From positions 186,001 through 250,000 of the forward strand of contig NZ_FNHP01000001.1 in assembly GCF_900103645.1 (NCBI RefSeq): DNA of 64,000 bases, written 5' to 3'. The notes beneath the pieces are model-generated. The model was given only the letters and a program-made list of their open reading frames with translations, made no database searches and was not told where the DNA came from. Each line of letters opens with the position of its first letter. The first letter of the stretch is position 1. The stretch is from Oryzisolibacter propanilivorax (GTDB lineage Bacteria > Pseudomonadota > Gammaproteobacteria > Burkholderiales > Burkholderiaceae_C). The translations under genes and the position numbers were made by a program. Positions 1 to 9,810 of this stretch are shown in pieces.

Positions 1-1007
1 TGCAGGCGCGCCTGGACCCGGTGCGTGCGACGGCCGAGGCGCCCGAGTTGCCGCTGCTGGTGTTCACCAACCGCGCGCCGGGCGATACGCGGCCGGGATT
101 GCTGATCCTGGGGCACCTGGACACTGTCCACCCCATCGGCACGCTGGATGTCAACCCGGTGCGTGTCGAGGGAGACCGGCTCTACGGGCCGGGTGGCTAC
201 GACATGAAGGCCGGCGTCTACCTGGCGCTCACAGCCTTGCGCGCATGCGCCAGGCCCGGCGACACACCGCTGCCGGTGGATATGCTGGTGGTGCCCGACG
301 AAGAGGTCGGCAGCCATGCCTCGCGTGCGTCCATCGAGGCCTACGCCCGAAATGCGCGTTACTGCCTGGTCGCAGAGCCGGCACGGGCCAATGGCGGACG
401 CTGCGTCACCGCGCGCAAGGGCACCGGCACGCTGCAGCTGCAGGTGCAAGGTGTGGCTTCCCACGCCGGCCTGGCACATGAAAAAGGGCGCAGCGCCATC
501 CGCGAGATGGCGCACCAGGTGCTGGCGCTGGAAGCCATGACCGACTATCCCCGGGGCATCACGGTGAGCGTGGGCACCATCGAGGGCGGCACCACCAGCA
601 ACACCGTGCCGGCGTTGTGCCGCTGCCATGTGGACTTCCGCTTTTCCGACATGGTTTCGGCCGACGAGATCGTGCAGAAAATGCAGGCCTTGCAGCCGGT
701 GGGCGAGGGCGTGCAGCTGAAGATGGAGGTGGACGTCAACCGCCCGCCCATGGTGCGCGACGACAAGGTGGTGGCCCTGCTCGAACGGGTCCAGGTGTCG
801 GCGCGTGCAGCCGGGTTCGAACTGGAGGAAGCGCCCCCCACCGGTGGCGCCAGCGACGCCAATTTCACATCGGCGCTTGGCGTGCCATCCCTGGACGCCC
901 TGGGTGCCGACGGCGACGGCGCGCACACCTGGCACGAGCATGTCCTGATCTCCACCCTCGCCACGCGCACACGGTTCTGGCATCACCTGCTGACGCAGCT
1001 GTCCTAG
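1..1007 (+). CDS. M20-family metallopeptidase (glutamate carboxypeptidase-like), 5' end outside window
   Basis: This is a zinc-dependent aminoacylase/carboxypeptidase of the M20 family, which typically removes C-terminal glutamate or N-acyl groups from small substrates. The frame is open to the left edge, so the true start lies outside the window; the first possible internal start is a GTG at 21. The motif GHLDTVHP carries the metal-binding His and Asp. GPGGYDMKAG carries the bridging Asp, and DEEVGS carries the general-base Glu and a metal-ligand Glu. The middle third (about residues 125-235 of the visible part) matches the dimerisation or lid domain of the family. The gene ends in TAG, and a 300-bp non-coding gap follows. 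The substrate cannot be read from the sequence. Confidence 0.85.
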   Translation, partial: QARLDPVRATAEAPELPLLVFTNRAPGDTRPGLLILGHLDTVHPIGTLDVNPVRVEGDRLYGPGGYDMKAGVYLALTALRACARPGDTPLPVDMLVVPDEEVGSHASRASIEAYARNARYCLVAEPARANGGRCVTARKGTGTLQLQVQGVASHAGLAHEKGRSAIREMAHQVLALEAMTDYPRGITVSVGTIEGGTTSNTVPALCRCHVDFRFSDMVSADEIVQKMQALQPVGEGVQLKMEVDVNRPPMVRDDKVVALLERVQVSARAAGFELEEAPPTGGASDANFTSALGVPSLDALGADGDGAHTWHEHVLISTLATRTRFWHHLLTQLS

Positions 1008-1247
1008 GCCCGCATGCCCACGCCGCCTGGAGCAAAGCCGGCCATGGGCCGCCTGCACGCCCGGCCAGAGGTTTTGCCATCGCTCCCAGGTGCATGAAGT
1101 AAGATTTGCACTTTGCCTGCACGTGCGGGTGGTGCCTGTTGGCACGTCATGTAAGCGGTTGATTTAATTCTTGTTTTTAAATCCCTTATACGGCGTGGGT
1201 CGGCGGTTCCGACCCTTCAGCACCCACTGTCTCATTCAATGGAGCGA

Positions 1248-1276
1248 AGGCGAACGAGAGTTCGCCTTTTCTTTTG
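1248..1276 (+). terminator. Rho-independent terminator in the gap before ppiD
   Basis: An 8-bp stem (AGGCGAAC / GTTCGCCT) with a GAGA tetraloop is followed by a T-rich tract. It lies 240 bp after the M20 stop codon and only 33 bp before ppiD, so it is oddly far from the gene it would end. The rest of the gap (1008-1309) holds an AT-rich stretch (1158-1190) and a second perfect hairpin at 1197-1215 (GGGTCGG-CGGTT-CCGACCC). No open frame of note is present. A short transcript ending here is considered in the findings. Confidence 0.75.
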
Positions 1277-1309
1277 CCGCTCCTGCCGTAGTTGAAAGCC
1301 TGACCGACC

Positions 1310-3232
1310 ATGTTCGAATCCATCCGCAAGCATTCCAAGGTGGTGATGCTTGTGCTGTTCCTGCTGATCATTCCGTCCTTTGTCCTGGTGGGCATCGATG
1401 CGAACTACTTTTCTGGCGGCAGCCCGGTGGTGGCGCGCGTGGATGGCAAGGACATCACCCAGGACGAGTGGGACAACGCCCATCGCATGGAGAGTGACCG
1501 CATCCGCGCGCAGTCGCCGGGCGTGGACGCCAAGCTGTTCGACTCGCCCCAGGCCCGCTATGCGACGCTGGAGCGCCTGGTGCGCGACCGCGTGCTGGTG
1601 GCCGCAGCCGGCAAGATGCACCTGATGACCAGTGACGCGCGCCTGGCGCGCGAACTGCAGTCCATCCCGCAGATCGCTGCACTGAAACGTGCTGACGGGT
1701 CGCTGGACACCGAGGCCTACCGGGCACTGGTGGGCGCGCAGGGGCTGTCGCCCGAGGGTTTTGAAGCGCGCATGCGCCAGGACATCGCCGTGGGCAACGT
1801 GCTCGGCAGTGTGGTGGCCTCATCCATCGCCACTCCGGCCGAAGCCGCCCTGGCTTTCGATGCACTGCTGCAGCGCCGCGAAATCCAGGTGGCGCGCTTC
1901 AAGGCGGCCGATTTCGCCGGCAAGGTGAAGGTGACCGATGCCGAGGTGCAGGCCTACTACCAGGCCCATCCGGCGCAGTTCCAGCAGGCGGAGCAGGCCA
2001 CGGTGGAGTACGTTGTGCTCGATCTGGACGCCGTGAAGGCCGGCATCACGCTGAGCGAGGACGATCTGCGCACCTACTACAAGGAAAACCTGTCGCGCCT
2101 GGCCGGCAAGGAAGAGCGCCGCGCCAGCCATATCCTGATCAACGCCCCCAAGGACGCGCCGGCCGCCGACCGCGAGAAGGCCCGCGCCCGCGCGCAGGAA
2201 TTGCTCGAGCAGGTGCGCAAGGCGCCTGCCAGCTTTGCCGAAGTGGCAAGGAAGGAGTCGCAGGACCCGGGCTCCGCTCCGTCGGGCGGCGACCTGGGCT
2301 TTTTCGGCCGCGGCGCCATGGTCAAGCCGTTCGAGGACGCGGTGTTCGCCATGCACAAGGGCGACATCAGCGATGTGGTGGAGTCGGACTTCGGCTTCCA
2401 CATCATCCAGCTGACCGACATCAAGAAGCCGCGCGAGCCCAGCTTCGAGGAACTGCGTCTGACGCTGGAGGCAGACCTGAAGAAGCAGCAGGCGCAGCGC
2501 AAGTTCGCCGAAGTGGCCGAGACCTTCGCCAACGCCGTCTACGAGCAGGCCGACAGCCTGGCGCCAGTGGCCGAGAAGCTCAAGCTGCAGGTACACACTG
2601 CATCCGGCGTCACGCGCCAGCCGGCACCCGGCGCCACTGGCGCACTGGCCAGCCCGCGTTTCCTGGAGGCGCTGTTCCAGCCCGAATCCGTGCAGTCCAA
2701 GCGCAACACCGAGGCCGTGGAGATCGCCCCCAGCACCCTGGTGGCCGGCCGCATCACCGCCTATCAGCCCGCCATGACGCTGCCCCTGGAGCAAGCCCAG
2801 GGCCGCGCGCGCACCCTGTACCTGGCCGACAAGTCGGCTGAATTGGCGCGCGAGGAGGGCATGGCGAAACTGGCCGCCTGGAAGGCCCAGCCGGACGCCG
2901 CCAACGGCCTGACCCCGCCGGTGGTGGTCTCGCGCGACCAGCCGCAAGGCCAGCCGCGCGCCATCGTCGACGCCACCCTGCATGCCAGCCTGGATGCGCT
3001 ACCGGGCTGGAACGGCGTGGACTTGGGCAGCGACGGCTATGCCGTGGTCAAGGTCAACCGCGTGGTGCCGCGCGAGGCGCTGCAGGCGGACCGGCAGCAG
3101 GCCGAGCGGCAGCAGTACGCGCAGCTGTGGTCCACCGCCGAGGCCATGGCCTACTACGAGCTGCTCAAGCAGCGGCTGAAGGTGCAAATCAAGGCGCCGC
3201 GCCCGACCGCGCAACCCGAAGCAGAGAATTGA
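1310..3232 (+). CDS. ppiD: Peptidylprolyl isomerase / periplasmic folding chaperone PpiD (SurA-N domain)
   Basis: This is a 640-aa inner-membrane-anchored periplasmic chaperone that helps newly exported outer-membrane proteins fold. A short cytoplasmic N-terminus (MFESIRKHSK) is followed by one membrane segment at about residues 11-28, then a SurA-like N-terminal chaperone domain (about 35-190). A parvulin rotamase domain lies at about 265-373, starting at the RASHIL motif and ending at FGFHIIQL. A second, degenerate PPIase-like region fills the C-terminus. The length matches the family (about 620-650 aa). The ATG at 1310 is chosen because the anchor begins right after it. The next gene is tRNA-His, 50 bp downstream. 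Confidence 0.92.
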   Translation: MFESIRKHSKVVMLVLFLLIIPSFVLVGIDANYFSGGSPVVARVDGKDITQDEWDNAHRMESDRIRAQSPGVDAKLFDSPQARYATLERLVRDRVLVAAAGKMHLMTSDARLARELQSIPQIAALKRADGSLDTEAYRALVGAQGLSPEGFEARMRQDIAVGNVLGSVVASSIATPAEAALAFDALLQRREIQVARFKAADFAGKVKVTDAEVQAYYQAHPAQFQQAEQATVEYVVLDLDAVKAGITLSEDDLRTYYKENLSRLAGKEERRASHILINAPKDAPAADREKARARAQELLEQVRKAPASFAEVARKESQDPGSAPSGGDLGFFGRGAMVKPFEDAVFAMHKGDISDVVESDFGFHIIQLTDIKKPREPSFEELRLTLEADLKKQQAQRKFAEVAETFANAVYEQADSLAPVAEKLKLQVHTASGVTRQPAPGATGALASPRFLEALFQPESVQSKRNTEAVEIAPSTLVAGRITAYQPAMTLPLEQAQGRARTLYLADKSAELAREEGMAKLAAWKAQPDAANGLTPPVVVSRDQPQGQPRAIVDATLHASLDALPGWNGVDLGSDGYAVVKVNRVVPREALQADRQQAERQQYAQLWSTAEAMAYYELLKQRLKVQIKAPRPTAQPEAEN

Positions 3233-3265
3233 CGAAGCGTGCCCGGAACTGGGGTTTTATGAAGC

Positions 3266-3271
3266 TATAAT
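3266..3271 (+). promoter_or_regulatory. -10 box of the tRNA-His promoter
   Basis: A perfect TATAAT lies 10 bp upstream of the mature tRNA 5' end, where the -10 element of a stable-RNA promoter is expected. No good -35 hexamer is seen at 16-18 bp spacing. Confidence 0.6.
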
Positions 3272-3281
3272 GCGAGGCTAC

Positions 3282-3358
3282 GGTGGCTGTAGCTCAGTTG
3301 GTAGAGTCCAGGATTGTGATTCCTGTTGTCGTGGGTTCGAGCCCCATCAGCCACCCCA
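3282..3358 (+). tRNA. tRNA-His (anticodon GTG)
   Basis: The cloverleaf folds by eye. The acceptor stem GTGGCTG pairs with CAGCCAC and is preceded by the extra G-1 typical of tRNA-His, which faces C73. The D-arm contains AGCTCAGTTGGTAGAG. The anticodon stem-loop reads CAGGA-TTGTGAT-TCCTG with anticodon GTG, and the T-arm contains GTTCGAG. The terminal CCA is encoded. A strong terminator follows 12 bp downstream, so the tRNA forms a monocistronic unit. Confidence 0.97.
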
Positions 3359-3370
3359 AATAAAGCAAGA

Positions 3371-3404
3371 AAACCCCGCCATCTTTTCGATGGCGGGGTT
3401 TTTT
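3371..3404 (+). terminator. Strong bidirectional rho-independent terminator
   Basis: The stem AACCCCGCCATC pairs perfectly with GATGGCGGGGTT around a TTTTC loop and is followed by TTTT. On the minus strand the hairpin is followed by TTTTCTT. It can therefore end both the tRNA-His transcript and the converging c-di-GMP gene. Confidence 0.93.
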
Positions 3405-3476
3405 GTTGTTCCTGCTTCTGCAGGCAGCGGCGTTGCCTGTGCTGCACGCTGATCGCCGCGGCCGATGTGAACGCCT

Positions 3477-5705
3477 TCAGGCCGCTGCGCGCTGGCGCAC
3501 GAAGCGCTCGAAATCCTGCGCCGGCATCGGGCGCGCGAAGTGGTAGCCCTGGGCCTCGTCGCAGCCCTGCTCGCGCAGATAGGCCAGCTGTTCGGCGGTT
3601 TCCACGCCCTCGGCGGTGGTGCGCATGCCCAGCGCCTGGGCCATGCGCACGATGGCGCTGACAATGGCCCGGTCGTTGCCGTCGTGGTCCAGGTCGCGCA
3701 CGAAGGACTGGTCGATCTTCAGGCGAAAGATCTGGAAGCGCTTGAGCTGGCTGAGCGACGAGTAGCCGGTGCCGAAGTCGTCCACCGCCAAGCGTACGCC
3801 CTGGCCATGCATGCGGTCCATGATTTGCGCCGCGGCGCGTGCGTCGGCCACGGCAACGTTCTCGGTCAGCTCCAGCTCCAGGCGGTCGGCAGGCAGCTGG
3901 TGCTCGGCCAGCAGGCGCTCGATCAGCTCGGCCAGCGGCGGGTGGCGGAACTGCACCGCCGACAGGTTCACCGCCAGGGTCAGTTGCGTCAGGCCCTGGG
4001 CGCGCCAGCGCGCCAGCTGGGCCAGCGCGTTGCGCAGCACCCAGTCGCCGATGGCCACGATCTGCCCGCTGTCCTCGGCCACCGGGATGAATTCGGCCGG
4101 GCTGATGGCGCCCAGCTCCGGGTGCTGCCAGCGCAGCAAGGCTTCCGCGCCGCACACCACGCCGGTGGCCAGGTCGAACTGCGGCTGGTAGTGCAGCGTG
4201 AATTGCTCACGCTCCAGCGCGCGGCGCAGGGCGTTGGTCAGCTGCAGCGCGCGGCTGGACTGCGCCTGCATGGTCGGGCTGAAGAAGCGGAAGCTGTTGC
4301 GGCCATCGGACTTGGCGTGGTACATGGCCGTGTCGGCGGCCTGGATCAGCGCCTCGAAATCCTCGCCATGCTCGGGGAACAGCGCAATGCCCATGGACGG
4401 CGACAGGCACAGCTCGTGGCCGTCCAGCTGCACCGGCTGGCGCGCGGCCTGCTGCATCTTGTCGGCCACGCGCGCCGCGCCTTCGGCGTTGGCGCCGGGC
4501 AGCAGCAGCACGAACTCGTCACCGCCCAGGCGCGCCACGGTGTCGCGCTCGCGCACCGTCTGGCGCAGGCGCTGGGCGATCTCCTGCAGCAGCGCATCGC
4601 CGGCACGATGGCCCAGCGAGTCGTTGACGTGCTTGAAGTTGTCCAGGTCCAGGAACATTACCGACAGCGGCGTGCCGGCTTCACGCGCGCGGCGCACGGC
4701 TTCCTGGCCGCGCTCGGCCAGCAGCAGGCGGTTGGGCAGGCCGGTGAGGGTGTCGTAGTGTGCCAGCCAGTGGATGCGCTCCTGGTCCTGCTGGCGCTGG
4801 GCGATCTCGCGGTGCAGGTCGGCCACCGTCTCGCGCAGCTCCTGGGTGCGCTCGCGCACCTGCTGCTCCAGCGCGCCGTGCATCTGCGCCAGCTGTGCCT
4901 GCACGCGCAGGCGCTCGCTGATGTCCAGCACCGTCCACATCGTGCCCTGCGACAGGTCGTGCGGGTCCACGGCGCGGCTGCGCACCTCGCACGCCACGGC
5001 GCTGCCGTCCTTGGCGCGCAGCGTCATCTGGCCCTCGAAATCCTCGCCGCGCAGGATCGGGCCGTAGCAGCGCTCGCGCGCCTGCTCCCAGTCGGCGTCG
5101 CACAAGTACCAGATGCGCGAGGACTTGCCCGCCAACTCGCCGGGCGCGTAGCCCAGCAGGCGCTCGAAGTGCCGGTTGCAGCGCGCCATGTGGCGCTCGC
5201 GCAGCACCACCAGCCCGACCATGGCGGTGTCGAACAGCATTTGCTTTTCGCGCAGCGCGGTGGATAGCCTGACCTGCGCTTGCTTGTGCTCGTCGATATC
5301 GTCCACCGTCCAGATGGAGCCTTCGCCTGGATCGTTCGGGTTGATCAGGCGTCCCGCCAAGTGCGCCCAGAACAGCTGGCCGTTGCTGCGGCGCAGCTGG
5401 CGCTCGACGCGGAAGGTGTCGCCGCGCGCCAGCGCCGGGTAGGCAGCGCGGCCCAGGGCACGGAATGCTTCGCGGCTGGGGTGCAGCACCTCGCTGCGCG
5501 AGCCTATCGCGGACTCTGCCGAGGGCAGATCGAAAATCTCGGCGTGACGCTGGTTGCAGCGCACCACGCGGCGGTTGCGAATGAAGACGATACCCACGCC
5601 TGCGCTGTCCAGCAGGGTCTGCTGTTCGCGCAGCGTTCGTTGCAGGGTGGCAGCGGACGCCTGCCCCGACGACTCGGTCGCCGGGGCCTCAGGCAGGAGG
5701 TACAT
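3477..5705 (-). CDS. PAS-PAS-GGDEF-EAL c-di-GMP signalling protein
   Basis: This 742-aa protein could both make and degrade cyclic di-GMP. Two PAS domains (about residues 30-140 and 155-265) come first, then a short coiled coil. The diguanylate cyclase domain follows, with the intact active site GGDEF at about 394-398. The phosphodiesterase domain begins near 490, with the EAL signature in GAEALLRW and the conserved [10 protein letters not shown] loop. No membrane segment or signal peptide is seen, so it is probably cytoplasmic and senses an internal cue. The ATG at 5705 is preferred over an in-frame ATG at 5846, because the 47 extra residues are low-complexity and outside any domain. Its last codons face the tRNA-His terminator. 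Confidence 0.9.
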   Translation of the reverse strand: MYLLPEAPATESSGQASAATLQRTLREQQTLLDSAGVGIVFIRNRRVVRCNQRHAEIFDLPSAESAIGSRSEVLHPSREAFRALGRAAYPALARGDTFRVERQLRRSNGQLFWAHLAGRLINPNDPGEGSIWTVDDIDEHKQAQVRLSTALREKQMLFDTAMVGLVVLRERHMARCNRHFERLLGYAPGELAGKSSRIWYLCDADWEQARERCYGPILRGEDFEGQMTLRAKDGSAVACEVRSRAVDPHDLSQGTMWTVLDISERLRVQAQLAQMHGALEQQVRERTQELRETVADLHREIAQRQQDQERIHWLAHYDTLTGLPNRLLLAERGQEAVRRAREAGTPLSVMFLDLDNFKHVNDSLGHRAGDALLQEIAQRLRQTVRERDTVARLGGDEFVLLLPGANAEGAARVADKMQQAARQPVQLDGHELCLSPSMGIALFPEHGEDFEALIQAADTAMYHAKSDGRNSFRFFSPTMQAQSSRALQLTNALRRALEREQFTLHYQPQFDLATGVVCGAEALLRWQHPELGAISPAEFIPVAEDSGQIVAIGDWVLRNALAQLARWRAQGLTQLTLAVNLSAVQFRHPPLAELIERLLAEHQLPADRLELELTENVAVADARAAAQIMDRMHGQGVRLAVDDFGTGYSSLSQLKRFQIFRLKIDQSFVRDLDHDGNDRAIVSAIVRMAQALGMRTTAEGVETAEQLAYLREQGCDEAQGYHFARPMPAQDFERFVRQRAAA

Positions 5706-5850
5706 GGGGGTTTGAGCCTCGCCGGCGGCAGGGCGCCGCCAAAACCGGCAATTGTAGCCAGATGTGTATTTTTGTGCCAGCGGCCAGCTGTCGCATTTGC
5801 GCCGCTGCCCGGCGTCATGGGCAACGCACCGGCGCATGCAGGGCATTCAT

Positions 5851-5899
5851 CAAAACTATAGCTACAGGCCCTTGTAGAACAAGGGCTTTACGCCAAAAA
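5851..5899 (+). repeat. Interspersed element copy 1 (intergenic, upstream of pstS)
   Basis: The 35-nt core starts at 5860: AGCTACAGGCCCTTG, an 8-nt spacer, then GGGCT. It is flanked by A-rich ends. The first 15 bases and the spacing are identical to the copy at 33131-33187. It lies 27 bp before the Pho box. Confidence 0.8.
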
Positions 5900-5925
5900 C
5901 ACCAGAAGTTCGCCTGGTGCGGGGT

Positions 5926-5943
5926 GTGTCACATGACTGTCAC
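5926..5943 (+). promoter_or_regulatory. Pho box (PhoB operator) of pstS
   Basis: The 18-bp site GTGTCACATGACTGTCAC consists of two 7-bp direct repeats (GTGTCAC, CTGTCAC) separated by 4 bp. This is the architecture of the enterobacterial Pho box (CTGTCAT, 4 bp, CTGTCAY). It ends 49 bp before the pstS ATG. Activation by PhoB-phosphate under phosphate limitation is inferred, and phoB-phoR themselves lie downstream in the same run. Confidence 0.88.
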
Positions 5944-5992
5944 GCAACCTGCCTACAGTGCGCTGCATCCCATTCGCAACCCAGAGGATTTC

Positions 5993-7030
5993 ATGCAACT
6001 GTCCGCAAATCGTGTGCTGCTGGCCGGCGTGCTGGCGATGGCCCTTACCCCGGTGCTGGCGCAGCAGGAGGCCACCGGCGCCGGCGCCAGCTTCCCCGCG
6101 CCGCTGTACGCCAAGTGGGCGGCCGACTACCACAAGGCCACGGGCGTGAAAATCAACTACCAGTCGGTCGGCTCTGGCGCCGGGCTGCGCCAGATCGAAG
6201 CCAAGACCGTGGACTTCGGCGCCTCCGATGCGCCGCTCAAGGACGAGGAGCTGGAGAAGAAGGGTTTGGTGCAGTTTCCCACCGTGATCGGCGGCATCGT
6301 GCCGGTGGTCAACATTCAGGGCCTGCAGCCGGGCCAGCTCAAGCTCAACGGGCAGGTGCTGGGCGACATTTACCTGGGCAAGATCACCCGCTGGGACGAC
6401 GCTGCCATCCGCGCGCTGAACCCGGGCTTGACGCTGCCCGCCGCCGCCATCGCCCCGGTGCGCCGCGCCGATGGCTCGGGCACCACCTTCGGCTTCACGC
6501 ACTACCTGTCGCAGGTGAACGCCGAGTGGAAGTCCCAGGTGGGTGAGGGCACGGCGGTGAACTGGCCGCTGGGCACGGGCGGCAAGGGCAACGAGGGCGT
6601 GGCGGCCTTCGTGGCGCGGCTGGCCAACTCCATCGGCTACGTCGAATACGCCTACGTCAAGCAAAACAAGCTGACCTACGCGCAGCTGCAAAACAGCGCC
6701 GGGCGTTTCGTCTCGCCCAGTGAGGCCACCTTCAAGGCCGCCGCGGCCGGCGCCGAGTGGAACAAGAGCTTTCACCAGATCCTGACCAACCAGCCTGGAG
6801 AGGATGCCTGGCCCATCACCTCGGCCACCTTCATCCTGATGCACAAGCGCCAGGACAAGCCGGCGCAGGCCAGCACCGCGCTGAAGTTTTTCGACTGGGC
6901 CTACCGGCAGGGCGACGCCACCGCCGGCGAGCTGGACTACGTGCCCATGCCGGACAGCGTCAAGCGCGTGATCGTGCAGTCTTGGAGCGCCATCCAGGAC
7001 GGCGCGGGCCAGCCGGTCGCGCTGAAATAA
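5993..7030 (+). CDS. pstS: Phosphate ABC transporter, periplasmic phosphate-binding protein PstS
   Basis: This 345-aa periplasmic protein binds inorganic phosphate with high affinity and delivers it to PstCA. A signal peptide (about residues 1-22, ending PVLAQQ) precedes the mature N-terminus [12 protein letters not shown], the hallmark start of PstS. Other family motifs include [16 protein letters not shown] and the phosphate-contacting [10 protein letters not shown]. The ATG at 5993 fits the signal peptide and follows CAGAGGA. It is the first gene of pstSCAB-phoU-phoB-phoR and lies behind a Pho box. A strong hairpin separates it from pstC. Confidence 0.96.
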   Translation: MQLSANRVLLAGVLAMALTPVLAQQEATGAGASFPAPLYAKWAADYHKATGVKINYQSVGSGAGLRQIEAKTVDFGASDAPLKDEELEKKGLVQFPTVIGGIVPVVNIQGLQPGQLKLNGQVLGDIYLGKITRWDDAAIRALNPGLTLPAAAIAPVRRADGSGTTFGFTHYLSQVNAEWKSQVGEGTAVNWPLGTGGKGNEGVAAFVARLANSIGYVEYAYVKQNKLTYAQLQNSAGRFVSPSEATFKAAAAGAEWNKSFHQILTNQPGEDAWPITSATFILMHKRQDKPAQASTALKFFDWAYRQGDATAGELDYVPMPDSVKRVIVQSWSAIQDGAGQPVALK

Positions 7031-7036
7031 TCCAGC

Positions 7037-7072
7037 CCGCCGCGGCCCTGGGCGCAGCCCGGGCCGCGGCGG
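7037..7072 (+). other. Very strong hairpin between pstS and pstC
   Basis: A perfect 12-bp stem (CCGCCGCGGCCC / GGGCCGCGGCGG) continues into a 4-bp GGGC/GCCC stem with a GCA loop. No U-tract follows, so this is not a classical terminator. The position right after the binding-protein gene suggests 3' protection of the pstS mRNA, giving more PstS than membrane components, as known for malE and similar operons. Confidence 0.8.
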
Positions 7073-7097
7073 CATCCGCACGACCCCGAGGCTTTTC

Positions 7098-8117
7098 GTG
7101 TCCACGACCTTTTCCGCCCCCGCCACGCCGCTTCTCGCGCAGCACGCCGGCAGCACGCCGGCACCGGTCCGCCCGGCGCCGGCGCGCGCCGCGCTGGCTG
7201 ACTGGCTGTTCGCCGCGCTGGCGCGCGGCGCCGCCTTCCTGACCCTGGCGCTGCTGGTGGCTATCCTGGTGTCGCTGGTCATCGGCGCCTGGCCGGCCAT
7301 CGAGCGCTACGGCCTGTCGTTCCTGGTGCGCAGCGCCTGGGACCCGGTGCAGGACGAGTACGGCGGGCTGGTGATGATCTACGGCACGCTGGCCACCTCG
7401 GCCATCGCGCTGGCGGTGGCGGTGCCGGTGAGCTTCGGCATCGCGCTGTTCCTGACCGAGCTGTCGCCGCCCTGGCTCAAGCGCCCGCTGGGCACGGCCA
7501 TCGAGTTGCTGGCGGCGGTGCCGTCCATCGTCTATGGCATGTGGGGGCTGATGGTCTTCGGCCCGATCCTCGCCACCTGGGTGCAGCAGCCGCTGCAGGC
7601 GCTCCTGCACGGCGTGCCGAGATTGGGCGCGCTGGTGTCCGGACCGCCGGTGGGCATCGGCATCCTGCCGGCGGGCATCATTCTGGCGATCATGATCATC
7701 CCGTTCATCGCCTCGGTCATGCGCGACGTGTTCGAGGTGACGCCAGCGCTGCTCAAGGAATCGGCCTACGGCCTGGGCGCGACCACCTGGGAGGTGGTCT
7801 GGCGCGTGGTGCTGCCGCATACGCGCACCGGCGTGCTCGGCGGCATCATGCTCGGGCTGGGGCGCGCGCTGGGCGAGACCATGGCCGTCACCTTCGTCAT
7901 CGGCAACATGAACCAGCTGCAGTCGCCCTCGGTGTTCGAGGCGGCCAACAGCATCACCTCTGCGCTGGCCAACGAGTTCGCCGAGGCCGGCGAGGGCCTG
8001 CACCAGGCCTCGCTGATCTACCTGGGGCTGGTGCTGTTCTTCATCACCTTCGTGGTGCTGGCGCTGTCCAAGGTGCTGCTGTCGCGCCTGCAAAAAGGCG
8101 AGGGGCTGCGCGCATGA
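7098..8117 (+). CDS. pstC: Phosphate ABC transporter permease PstC
   Basis: This 339-aa inner-membrane subunit forms the phosphate channel with PstA. After an Ala/Pro-rich cytoplasmic tail (residues 1-35) there are about six membrane segments. The PstC-type loop follows, with the EAA-like motif [18 protein letters not shown] that contacts PstB. The start codon is GTG at 7098. The stop overlaps the pstA start (ATGA at 8114-8117), which implies translational coupling. Confidence 0.95.
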   Translation: MSTTFSAPATPLLAQHAGSTPAPVRPAPARAALADWLFAALARGAAFLTLALLVAILVSLVIGAWPAIERYGLSFLVRSAWDPVQDEYGGLVMIYGTLATSAIALAVAVPVSFGIALFLTELSPPWLKRPLGTAIELLAAVPSIVYGMWGLMVFGPILATWVQQPLQALLHGVPRLGALVSGPPVGIGILPAGIILAIMIIPFIASVMRDVFEVTPALLKESAYGLGATTWEVVWRVVLPHTRTGVLGGIMLGLGRALGETMAVTFVIGNMNQLQSPSVFEAANSITSALANEFAEAGEGLHQASLIYLGLVLFFITFVVLALSKVLLSRLQKGEGLRA

Positions 8118-8995
8118 GCACATCGCAGAAGCTGATCGACCGCGCCGAGCTGCAACGCACGCGCCAGGCGCGCCACGCCGCGCGCCGGCGCGTGAACCGC
8201 GTGGCGCTGGCGCTGGCGCTGGCGGCCATGGCCTTTGGCGTGTTCTGGCTGGTGTGGATCCTGTGGGAGACGCTGCGCCTGGGGCTGGGCGGGCTGTCGC
8301 TGGCGCTGTTCACCCAGTCCACGCCGCCGCCCAATGAAGTCGGCGGCCTGGCGAATGCGCTGTGGGGCTCGCTCATGATGGTGCTGCTGGCCACTTGTGT
8401 CGGCACGCCGGTGGGCGTGCTGGCCGGCGTCTACCTGGCCGAGTACGGCCGCCGCGGCTGGCTGGCGCCGGTGACGCGCTTCGTCAACGACATCCTGCTG
8501 TCCGCGCCGAGCATCGTCATTGGGCTGTTCGTCTATGCGGTGGTGGTGGCGCGCTTCAAGAGCTTTTCCGGCTGGGCCGGGGCGCTGGCGCTGGCGTTGA
8601 TCGTCATCCCGGTGGTCATCCGCACCAGCGAGAACATGCTGGCGCTGGTGCCGGCCAGCCTGCGCGAGGCCGCCTATGCCCTGGGCGCGCCCAAGTGGAA
8701 GGTGATCACCCTGGTCACCCTGCGCGCGGCGCGCGCCGGCGTCGTCACCGGCGTGCTGTTGGCCGTGGCACGGATTTCCGGCGAGACGGCGCCGCTCCTG
8801 TTCACTGCGCTGAACAACCAGTTCTGGAACGCCGACCTGTCCAAGCCCATGGCCAGCCTGCCGGTGACCATCTTCAAGTTCGCCATGAGCCCGTACGAGA
8901 ACTGGCAGCAGCTGGCCTGGGCCGCGGTGCTGTTGATCACCGCCGCCGTGCTGGGGCTGAACATCCTGGCGCGCCTGCTGGCCCGCCAGCGCTAG
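8114..8995 (+). CDS. pstA: Phosphate ABC transporter permease PstA
   Basis: This 293-aa permease is the partner of PstC. The N-terminus is basic ([15 protein letters not shown]) and is followed by about six membrane spans. The coupling motif [16 protein letters not shown] and the PstA signature [18 protein letters not shown] are both present. The ATG at 8114 overlaps the pstC stop by four bases. A 38-bp gap separates it from pstB. Confidence 0.95.
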   Translation: MSTSQKLIDRAELQRTRQARHAARRRVNRVALALALAAMAFGVFWLVWILWETLRLGLGGLSLALFTQSTPPPNEVGGLANALWGSLMMVLLATCVGTPVGVLAGVYLAEYGRRGWLAPVTRFVNDILLSAPSIVIGLFVYAVVVARFKSFSGWAGALALALIVIPVVIRTSENMLALVPASLREAAYALGAPKWKVITLVTLRAARAGVVTGVLLAVARISGETAPLLFTALNNQFWNADLSKPMASLPVTIFKFAMSPYENWQQLAWAAVLLITAAVLGLNILARLLARQR

Positions 8996-9033
8996 CGCCC
9001 GGCCCCTCGTTTTTTTGCGAAAGACCTGCCGTC

Positions 9034-9810
9034 ATGCCTTCCCCGATTGCCGTGGCGCCCGCGAAGCTGGCGGTGCGCGACCTGAACTTCCACTACGGGC
9101 GCTTCCACGCGCTCAAGAACATCTGCCTGGACATCCCGGACAAGCAGGTCACGGCCTTTATCGGCCCTTCGGGCTGCGGCAAGTCCACGCTGCTGCGCAC
9201 CTTCAACCGCATGTTCGAGTTGTACCCGGAGCAGCGCGCCAGCGGCCAGATCCTGCTGGACGGCGAGGACCTGCTGGACGCGCGGCGCGACGTGGCGCTT
9301 TTGCGCGCGCGGGTCGGCATGGTGTTCCAGAAGCCCACGCCGTTCCCGATGTCCATCTACGACAACATCGCCTTCGGCGTGAAGCTGTTCGAGCGGCTGT
9401 CGGCCGCCGACATGGACGAGCGCGTGGAATGGGCGCTGCGCAAGGCCGCGCTGTGGAGCGAGGTCAAGGACAAGCTGCGCCACAGCGGCGCCGGCCTGTC
9501 GGGCGGGCAGCAGCAGCGCCTGTGCATTGCGCGCGGCATCGCCGTGCTGCCCGAGGTGCTGCTGCTGGACGAGCCGTGCTCGGCGCTGGACCCGATCTCC
9601 ACCGCCAAGATCGAGGAGTTGATCGCCGAGCTGAAGAAGGACTACACGGTGGTCATCGTCACCCACAACATGCAGCAGGCCGCGCGCGTGAGCGACTGGA
9701 CGGCCTACATGTACCTGGGCGAGCTGGTCGAGTTCGGTGAGACCGAGGCCATGTTCTTCAAGCCCCAGCGCCGCGAAACCGAGGACTACATCACAGGAAG
9801 GTTCGGATGA
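9034..9810 (+). CDS. pstB: Phosphate ABC transporter ATP-binding protein PstB
   Basis: This 258-aa ATPase energises phosphate import through PstCA. It has Walker [10 protein letters not shown], the Q-loop [16 protein letters not shown] (a PstB-specific stretch), the ABC signature LSGGQQQR, Walker [14 protein letters not shown] and the H-loop VTHN. Its length equals the family norm. The stop overlaps the phoU start (ATGA, 9807-9810). Confidence 0.97.
   Translation: MPSPIAVAPAKLAVRDLNFHYGRFHALKNICLDIPDKQVTAFIGPSGCGKSTLLRTFNRMFELYPEQRASGQILLDGEDLLDARRDVALLRARVGMVFQKPTPFPMSIYDNIAFGVKLFERLSAADMDERVEWALRKAALWSEVKDKLRHSGAGLSGGQQQRLCIARGIAVLPEVLLLDEPCSALDPISTAKIEELIAELKKDYTVVIVTHNMQQAARVSDWTAYMYLGELVEFGETEAMFFKPQRRETEDYITGRFG

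Noticed and set aside
1191-1226. A tRNA gene 3' end before ppiD
   Set aside because: The T-loop is not canonical and no matching 5' half or anticodon arm is found upstream, so it was not called as a tRNA.
3540-5267. A 575-codon plus-strand frame
   Set aside because: It is antisense to the PAS-GGDEF-EAL gene; composition is Gln/His/Val-rich shadow sequence.
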